Assembly: GCF_003601925.1 (NCBI RefSeq)
Contig: NZ_QZWH01000009.1
Coordinates: 50,859-114,858 of the forward strand
Length of the DNA: 64,000 nucleotides
Source of the DNA: Buttiauxella izardii
Lineage (GTDB): Bacteria; Pseudomonadota; Gammaproteobacteria; Enterobacterales; Enterobacteriaceae
Direction: 5' to 3'
Positions 58,662-64,000 of the stretch are shown piece by piece. The translations under genes were made by a program, and so were the position numbers. The stretch's first letter is position 1. Every line of letters begins with the position of its first letter. The notes beneath the pieces were generated by a model. The model made no database searches. It was not told the DNA's origin and saw nothing but the letters and a program-made list of their open reading frames with translations.

Positions 58662-60032
58662 TCAGGCTTTCTCACGCACCAGCAAAGTCGTCAGCGTAAA
58701 TGACAAAACCAAAGCCAGCGCCACGCCCATTAACGCAAACACAAAATACGGGCCAATGTACGCGGGCAGGCTGAAAATGCTCGATAAAATATAGCCATAC
58801 AAACGCACGCCGAAGAAGGCGATAAACGCCGAAGCGATAGAGCTTGCCACCGTGGCGGCAATAAACGCTTTCTTATAGCGAGTCAGCACGCCAAATAATG
58901 CCGGTTCGGTAATTCCCAGCAGAGCGGAAATCGCCGCAGGCAACACCACCGCCCGTTCTTCACGAGATTTGCTTTGCTTCCAGATGGCAAACGTTGCACC
59001 GGCAATCGCCATATTCGCCATAAACATCATTGGCATCAGCATGTCATAGCCACGGTCGGTGAAGTTTTGTAGCGCAATCGGCGTCATCGCGTGGTGCATA
59101 CCGGTTAAAATCGCCACCGGGCGAATCGCTCCAACCACCAGCCCGGCAAAACTTGCCGAAACACCAAACAGCCCTTCGATAAACCACGCCAGCGCTTTAC
59201 CCAGATAAATCCCCAGCGGCCCGATAACCACCAGCGCAACCAGTGCGGAAAGGAACAAAGTCAGCGTCGGCGTAAACACGGTTTTCAGCACGTCCGGCAT
59301 AAATTTATCCACCCAACGGTGGATGTAACTCAGCGCCAGCACCGAGAAAATAACCGGGATCACGCTTGATGCGTAGTTAAAGACTGAAATCGGCACCACG
59401 TTCAGAAAATAGAACGCATCCACCGCATTTGGGGAATGACTCGCCAGCAATTTTGCCGCTTCAATCAGCGACGGATACATCAGGCAGGCGGCGACCGCAG
59501 CGGCTAAATACTCGTTGGTTTTAAAGATACGAGCGGCAGAAATGGCAAGGAAGAACGGTAAAAAGTAGAACACGCCACTAGCAATCAAATCGATGACGAT
59601 CACCGTATCGCTTTTGGCTGAAACCATTTTCAGCGCGATCAACCCCGCGAGCAGGCCTTTGATCATCCCGGCGCCAGCGATGGCGGGAACAATCGGGCCA
59701 AACACGCCAGACACGGTATCCATAAACATCGACACCAGGCTTTTGCGTGTTTTCTTCTGGCTCGCATCTGCGGTTTGCTCTGGCGATGAACCGAGCACAT
59801 TCGTCAGTTGTTCGTACCAGGTATTAACCTGCGGGCCAATAATAATCTGAAATTGATCGCTTTGAATTTGCGCCCCTAAAACGCCGGGTATTTTTTTAAT
59901 GGCCGTCTGATCAATCTTATTTTCGTCAACCAGAGAGAAGCGCAAGCGCGTCATACAGTGCCAGGCTTTACTAATATTATCCGCACCGCCAATCAGGTGA
60001 ATAATATTATTAATGGCATCACGAGTCCCCAT
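58662..60032 (-). CDS. PTS EIIBC, glucose-superfamily sugar transporter
   Basis: This 456-residue protein starts with an EIIB domain (residues 1-80) whose phosphorylated cysteine is Cys 26 in HCMTRLRFSL. An EIIC membrane domain (about 105-455) with eight to ten spans follows, including the conserved TGMHHAMTPIALQNF. The architecture is that of MurP, AscF and TreB. It has no EIIA domain and would rely on EIIA-Glc (Crr), which implies carbon-catabolite linkage. The substrate is unknown. It is divergent from the sugar-acid dehydratase gene. Confidence 0.93.
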   Translation of the reverse strand: MGTRDAINNIIHLIGGADNISKAWHCMTRLRFSLVDENKIDQTAIKKIPGVLGAQIQSDQFQIIIGPQVNTWYEQLTNVLGSSPEQTADASQKKTRKSLVSMFMDTVSGVFGPIVPAIAGAGMIKGLLAGLIALKMVSAKSDTVIVIDLIASGVFYFLPFFLAISAARIFKTNEYLAAAVAACLMYPSLIEAAKLLASHSPNAVDAFYFLNVVPISVFNYASSVIPVIFSVLALSYIHRWVDKFMPDVLKTVFTPTLTLFLSALVALVVIGPLGIYLGKALAWFIEGLFGVSASFAGLVVGAIRPVAILTGMHHAMTPIALQNFTDRGYDMLMPMMFMANMAIAGATFAIWKQSKSREERAVVLPAAISALLGITEPALFGVLTRYKKAFIAATVASSIASAFIAFFGVRLYGYILSSIFSLPAYIGPYFVFALMGVALALVLSFTLTTLLVREKA

Positions 60033-60336
60033 TTGTCACTCCCAAAGAATTGCTTATTGTTATGTGCTGAATGCCAGTGATGTTAGGGAATCACAACCAC
60101 TAAAACAAACCAATAAACTTTGAACACGGTCACAATTAGCCACCACAAAAGGGTTAAAAACCCACCTTCAAGCAAATTGGTATGGTTTTTTCACACTCTA
60201 CGCACCTTTTCCTGACCAATAAAAATAAGCAAAAAAAATGATTTACCGGCACTCAAAAATAAGGTGATAGTAATAAACAGAAACCTTAAATCTGATAAGT
60301 CATTGACCGTGATTAAACCGCGTCTGGAGTCATCTC
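60033..60336. other. Divergent control region of the PTS and dehydratase genes
   Basis: These 304 non-coding bases must hold promoters for both genes. A CRP-like site is listed at 60119. AT-rich motifs such as ATTGGTATGGTTTTTT (about 60176-60191) and AAACCAATAAAC (about 60107-60118) may hold GntR operators, but no clean palindrome was found. Confidence 0.5.
60119..60134. promoter_or_regulatory. Candidate CRP site
   Basis: TTTGA-N6-TCACA differs from the CRP core TGTGA-N6-TCACA at one base. It lies between a PTS gene and a catabolic gene, where CRP control is expected. Confidence 0.5.
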
Positions 60337-61536
60337 GTGCTACCAACCCTTATTGAAAATATCGAATGCTTTATTACCCGCCCCGACCGCCATAACCTGG
60401 TGACTGTGCGTGTGACGACCAACAAAGGCGTTACCGGGCTGGGTTGTGCCACTTTCCAGCAGCGCCCGATTGCGGTCAAAGCCATGGTTGATGAATACCT
60501 CAAACCGCTGCTGATCGGGCGTGATGCCAATAACATCGAAGACCTGTGGCAAATGATGACGGTCAATGCTTACTGGCGCAACGGCCCGGTGATCAACAAC
60601 GCCATTGCCGGTGTCGATATGGCGCTGTGGGACATCAAAGGCCAGTTGGCAAATATGCCGCTGTATCAGCTATTTGGTGGTAAATCGAAAGACGCGATTG
60701 CCGCTTACAGCCACGCCGCCAGTGAAACGCTGGAAGGGTTGTACCTCGAAGTCGACAAACTGCTGGCACAAGGTTATCGCTACATCCGCTGCCAACTCGG
60801 GTTTTATGGCGGCACACCGCAGGGTTTACACGCCACAAAATCCCCGACGCCGGGCGCATATTATGACCAGGATGAATACATGGCGAACACCGTAGCGATG
60901 TTTAAAGCGCTGCGTGAGAAATACGGCAACCAATTTCATATTCTGCATGATGTGCATGAGCGCTTGTTCCCGCAGCAAGCTGTGCAACTGGCAAAAGCCC
61001 TGGAGCCTTACCAGCCGTGGTTTATCGAAGATATTCTGCCACCGCAGCAAAGTGCCTGGCTTGAGCAAGTGCGCGCACATTCATCAGTTCCGCTCGCCAT
61101 GGGGGAGTTATTCAATAATCCGGCTGAATGGCATGATTTGATTGTGAATCGCCGTATCGATTTCATCCGCTGCCACGTTTCACAAATTGGTGGGATTACG
61201 CCTGCGCTGAAGTTGGCGATTCTTTGCCAGGCATTTGGCGTGCGCCTCGCCTGGCACGGCCCGTCAGACATGACGCCGATTGGTGTGGCCGTGAATACCC
61301 ATTTAAATATTCATCTGCATAATGCGGCGATTCAGGAATTTATCCCGAACAAGCCAAATACTGAATCCGTATTCCCAGGCGCACCTGTTGCGGAGCAAGG
61401 ATATATTTATCCACTGGAAAAACCGGGTATTGGAGTCGGGTTCGATCAGCAAAAAGCCGAATCATTCCCGGTGGAATATCGCCCACACGAATGGACGCAA
61501 AGCCGTTTGCCGAATGGCGCGATTCACACGCCTTGA
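60337..61536 (+). CDS. ManD/RspA-type sugar-acid dehydratase (enolase superfamily)
   Basis: This 399-residue protein has a GTG start with GGAG at 8 bases. It has an enolase-superfamily capping domain (about 1-120) and a barrel with metal ligands Asp 205 (LHDVHERL), Glu 231 (WFIEDILPP) and Glu 257 ([10 protein letters not shown]). Acid/base candidates are His 207 and His 307 ([11 protein letters not shown]). This is the D-mannonate dehydratase subgroup, which also contains weakly active D-gluconate enzymes and RspA, so the substrate cannot be fixed. The dehydratase acts on free acids, whereas the neighbouring PTS would deliver a phosphorylated sugar. Its end overlaps the convergent GntR gene by 13 bases. 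Confidence 0.92.
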   Translation: MLPTLIENIECFITRPDRHNLVTVRVTTNKGVTGLGCATFQQRPIAVKAMVDEYLKPLLIGRDANNIEDLWQMMTVNAYWRNGPVINNAIAGVDMALWDIKGQLANMPLYQLFGGKSKDAIAAYSHAASETLEGLYLEVDKLLAQGYRYIRCQLGFYGGTPQGLHATKSPTPGAYYDQDEYMANTVAMFKALREKYGNQFHILHDVHERLFPQQAVQLAKALEPYQPWFIEDILPPQQSAWLEQVRAHSSVPLAMGELFNNPAEWHDLIVNRRIDFIRCHVSQIGGITPALKLAILCQAFGVRLAWHGPSDMTPIGVAVNTHLNIHLHNAAIQEFIPNKPNTESVFPGAPVAEQGYIYPLEKPGIGVGFDQQKAESFPVEYRPHEWTQSRLPNGAIHTP

Positions 61537-62249
61537 GTCCCCTGCCGATAAGCTAAGTTGTCGTGGTTATAGGGAGTGACGTAAGTACAGGAATAATTGA
61601 TATCAACGATATCGCTAATTTCGAAAACGCGTCCTCCTTCGAGAATGCCCCGGTTGATGATACGCATCGCCGGGCTGCCTTTTTTACACTCCAGCAATAC
61701 TGCTTGTTCTTTGCTAATGGCGACCGCTTGATAACTGGTTAATAAGTGTGAAATACGGAAACCTTTACTGAGTACATACTGTTGAATGGACTTTTCAATA
61801 ACCTTCTGATTCAAATCGGGAAAATCCTTCACGGGCATCTGTGATGTTTCAATTTGTACTTTTTGATCATCCACATAGCGCAGGCGGCAAAATTGCCAAA
61901 TATACTCATCAGCGCCCAGGCCAAATACCTGCTGTTCTTCGAGGCCGGGTAATTTTTTATGCAGATTCACCATGCGAAAGGCCATTTGGTCAAAACGCTT
62001 TTCGGTGATGGAGTTATAAACCAGCGGGTTATTCCGGGCCTGAGAATTAATCCAGATACCGGAACCCTGAATAATCTCGACCACGCCAATACTGACCAAT
62101 TTCTCCAGTGCTTTGCGGATAGTAAAACGCGAAACATCGTATTCCAGGGCAAGCTGGCGTTCAGGCGGTAATTTGCGTCTCTGGTTATCACTGTTCTGGT
62201 AAATTTTGCTTAATAGATCCTGAATAACAAACTCTTTTTTCTTCATCAC
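61524..62249 (-). CDS. GntR/HutC-family regulator
   Basis: This 241-residue protein has an N-terminal winged helix (residues 1-70, with [20 protein letters not shown]) and a C-terminal UTRA ligand-binding domain (about 90-235). UTRA regulators sense sugars or their phosphates or acids. It is the likely repressor of the adjacent dehydratase and PTS genes. It faces away from pdeB with 129 bases between their starts. The ribosome site before MMKKKEF is weak. Confidence 0.92.
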   Translation of the reverse strand: MMKKKEFVIQDLLSKIYQNSDNQRRKLPPERQLALEYDVSRFTIRKALEKLVSIGVVEIIQGSGIWINSQARNNPLVYNSITEKRFDQMAFRMVNLHKKLPGLEEQQVFGLGADEYIWQFCRLRYVDDQKVQIETSQMPVKDFPDLNQKVIEKSIQQYVLSKGFRISHLLTSYQAVAISKEQAVLLECKKGSPAMRIINRGILEGGRVFEISDIVDINYSCTYVTPYNHDNLAYRQGTQGV

Positions 62250-62378
62250 TGACTCACCAGAGGCTCACTTTCACATGTTGACTATTTTAAACATAACATC
62301 CTATATCCAGGTGAGATAGACTAACCTCGTCTATGGAAAACTCTTATAAAAACGAACCTCTTAACTGGGTCTAAAAGA

Positions 62379-63962
62379 ATGACAACCCGTAAGTTGATAA
62401 GCCTGGTAAGTGGTGTGCTGATCCTGGCCGTGCTGTTGCCTATTTTGCTCAGCGTCTATTTTGCTCATCGAAATGCTGAAGCTGTTTTTCATGAGGAATT
62501 AGCCGAGTTTGCCGATCACGCCATGTTTCGCACTGGCAAAGTCGTCGAGCAGGCTGTTGCTGCCATAGATGAAATCAACCAGGTTAAAGACCTTACGTGT
62601 TCAAGTGCACATGCAGAAGCCATGCACCGCGTCTCACTTAAATATCGCTACGTGCAAGAGGTGATGTTCCAGGAGAATAACCATATTCTCTGCACCTCAC
62701 TGGAAGCATTCAATCAAAGTAAACCCATTGACGAACCGGATCGTATTGGCCCCGATGGATATAGCGCCTGGTACACCACACCGCCGACACCGGGTTTTAA
62801 ACGGAAGATGGTGTATATCGGCAAACCGCCTCATCTGGCGCTTATCGATCCCATGTCTTTTATTGATATTCTGCCGTTTGGCAAATACACCTTAAATATT
62901 GCGATGGTAGGTCTGGGCAAAAACCAGCTGATTGCCAGTAATAGTCATTATGTTCCTGATGATTGGCGTACACCGCTTACGCAGGGCGTGGATGAATTTC
63001 AGAGCGACGATGATTTTTATATTATCCGCCGGGATAACGAACTCGGTTTGGCAATGATTGCCTGGGCGTCGCGCGAGCCAATGAGTCGGGTCTGGTATGA
63101 ACAACTGTTTATTTGGCTGCCGATTGGTCTGGTGATTAGCCTTGCTGCCGGAGCATTCCTGGTCAGTATTCTGCGCCGTTTATTATCGCCACGTAACCGC
63201 TTGATGGATGCCATTAAGAACCATGAAATTAGCGTGGTGTATCAGCCGATTGTTCACCTGCAAAGTGGTGAAAGCGTGGGCGCAGAAGCCCTGATTCGCT
63301 GGCAACAAGCCGATGGCTCAATGCTGAATCCGGATGTCTTTATTCCGCTGGCAGAGCAAACCGGGCTGGTCACGCAATTAACCGAACAGGTGATTGAGCA
63401 TATATTCACCGAGCTGGGCGACTGGCTAAATCAACATCCTGACCACCATATTTCGGTTAATTTGGGGGTTAGCGATGTACACAGTTTGCATATTCTTGAG
63501 GTTATTCACCCTTACCTTGCGCGTTATTCCGTCAAGCCGGGACAAATCGCATTTGAAATTACCGAGCGCGGTTTTGCTGACCCCAAAATTACTGCGCCGA
63601 TCATTGCGCAATATCGCAAAGCGGGTCACGCCATCTACATTGATGATTTCGGCACGGGCTACTCAAGCCTGAGTTATTTACAAGATCTTGATGTTGATAT
63701 TCTTAAGATCGACAAGTCGTTTGTCGATGCGCTGGAATATAAAAACGTCACGCCACATATTATAGAAATGGCTAATGCGTTAGGGATTTTGATGGTCGCC
63801 GAAGGTATTGAAACGCCACGCCAGGCGACGTGGTTACGCGAACAAGGCGTGCAGTACGGCCAGGGCTGGCTGTTCAGCAAAGCCCTGGCAAAAGACGACT
63901 TTATTCAGTGGGTGGCAAGCGATCGCGCCAGACGGGTAAAACCGAGTTCGTCGATCGGATAA
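62379..63962 (+). CDS. pdeB: PdeB (YlaB), CSS-motif c-di-GMP phosphodiesterase
   Basis: This 527-residue protein (E. coli PdeB: 516) has membrane span 1 (about 9-28), a periplasmic CSS domain with Cys 74-Ser-Ser and a second Cys 105, span 2 (about 243-266) and a cytoplasmic EAL domain. EAL residues are intact: Glu 303 (EALIRW), Asn 361, Glu 393, DDFG (422-425), Lys 443, Glu 478 and Gln 495, so it should hydrolyse c-di-GMP. CSS-type enzymes are restrained by a periplasmic disulphide (DsbA/DsbB). In E. coli this gene adjoins ylaC; here about 7.6 kb separate them. Confidence 0.95.
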   Translation: MTTRKLISLVSGVLILAVLLPILLSVYFAHRNAEAVFHEELAEFADHAMFRTGKVVEQAVAAIDEINQVKDLTCSSAHAEAMHRVSLKYRYVQEVMFQENNHILCTSLEAFNQSKPIDEPDRIGPDGYSAWYTTPPTPGFKRKMVYIGKPPHLALIDPMSFIDILPFGKYTLNIAMVGLGKNQLIASNSHYVPDDWRTPLTQGVDEFQSDDDFYIIRRDNELGLAMIAWASREPMSRVWYEQLFIWLPIGLVISLAAGAFLVSILRRLLSPRNRLMDAIKNHEISVVYQPIVHLQSGESVGAEALIRWQQADGSMLNPDVFIPLAEQTGLVTQLTEQVIEHIFTELGDWLNQHPDHHISVNLGVSDVHSLHILEVIHPYLARYSVKPGQIAFEITERGFADPKITAPIIAQYRKAGHAIYIDDFGTGYSSLSYLQDLDVDILKIDKSFVDALEYKNVTPHIIEMANALGILMVAEGIETPRQATWLREQGVQYGQGWLFSKALAKDDFIQWVASDRARRVKPSSSIG

Positions 63963-63979
63963 GCGCCAGCGTCATCCGG
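63956..63979. repeat. REP element overlapping the pdeB stop
   Basis: CGGATAAGCGCCAGCGTCAT followed by CCGG is a REP half-element whose CGGAT and ATCCG arms begin inside the last codons of pdeB. Confidence 0.75.
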
Positions 63980-64000
63980 CTATTCCGGCGCAAATGGTGG

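Noticed and set aside
62892..63880. Several minus-strand frames of 65-70 codons inside pdeB
   Set aside because: They are antisense to an intact EAL gene and have no ribosome sites.

Overview
The window is chromosomal DNA of a member of the Enterobacteriaceae that is close to, but not, Escherichia coli. The backbone follows the E. coli K-12 order from cnoX (ybbN) to pdeB (ylaB), read in the opposite direction: ybbN, qmcA, ybbJ, cueR, copA, ybaP, chiX, ybaK, ushA, fsr, ybaL, gsk, hemH, adk, htpG, recR, ybaB, dnaX, apt, ybaN, priC, ybaM, mscK, acrR, acrA, acrB, tomB, hha, maa, ylaC, pdeB. Protein lengths and many stretches match the E. coli orthologues closely. fetAB, glsA-ybaT and aes, present at these places in E. 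coli, are absent. The genus cannot be fixed from the sequence alone.

Three accessory blocks interrupt the backbone. Block 1 (about 2.1-19.8 kb, between cueR and its target copA) is a secretion island. It holds a giant AIDA-type autotransporter of about 3,160 residues, a complete HlyB-HlyD-TolC-like type I secretion operon and, divergent from that operon, a roughly 806-residue protein with a calpain-type (C2) cysteine peptidase domain behind three exact 55-residue repeats. The probable pairing of a haemolysin-type exporter with a non-RTX calpain-like cargo is the most unusual feature here. Block 2 (36.3-39.0 kb) splits the usual ybaB-recR pair with an isochorismatase-family hydrolase, a pirin and a LysR regulator. 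Block 3 (55.1-62.3 kb, between rpmJ2 and pdeB) carries a 2-oxoglutarate/iron oxygenase with a MetQNI-like ABC importer, preceded by a small cysteine-rich leader ORF, then a PTS EIIBC, a ManD/RspA-type sugar-acid dehydratase and a GntR regulator.

The core part contains copper homeostasis (cueR, copA with a CueR-type promoter), nucleotide salvage and synthesis (ushA, gsk, adk, apt), haem synthesis (hemH), chaperone and DNA maintenance (htpG, recR, ybaB, dnaX, priC), mechanosensing (mscK), drug efflux (acrRAB with the AcrR operator), the Hha/TomB pair and c-di-GMP turnover (pdeB). Two programmed -1 frameshift sites can be read directly. The copA site has its slippery heptamer, a 6-nt spacer, an H-type pseudoknot and an immediate stop. 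The dnaX site has its heptamer, an upstream Shine-Dalgarno-like stimulator and a downstream hairpin.

Non-coding elements include the sRNA ChiX, three ERIC elements, several REP sequences, a family of CCCTCACC/GGTGAGGG intergenic repeats (one expanded into six 36-bp tandem units), a probable Zur operator at rpmJ2, and several intrinsic terminators. No transposase, integrase, tRNA, rRNA or CRISPR array was found.
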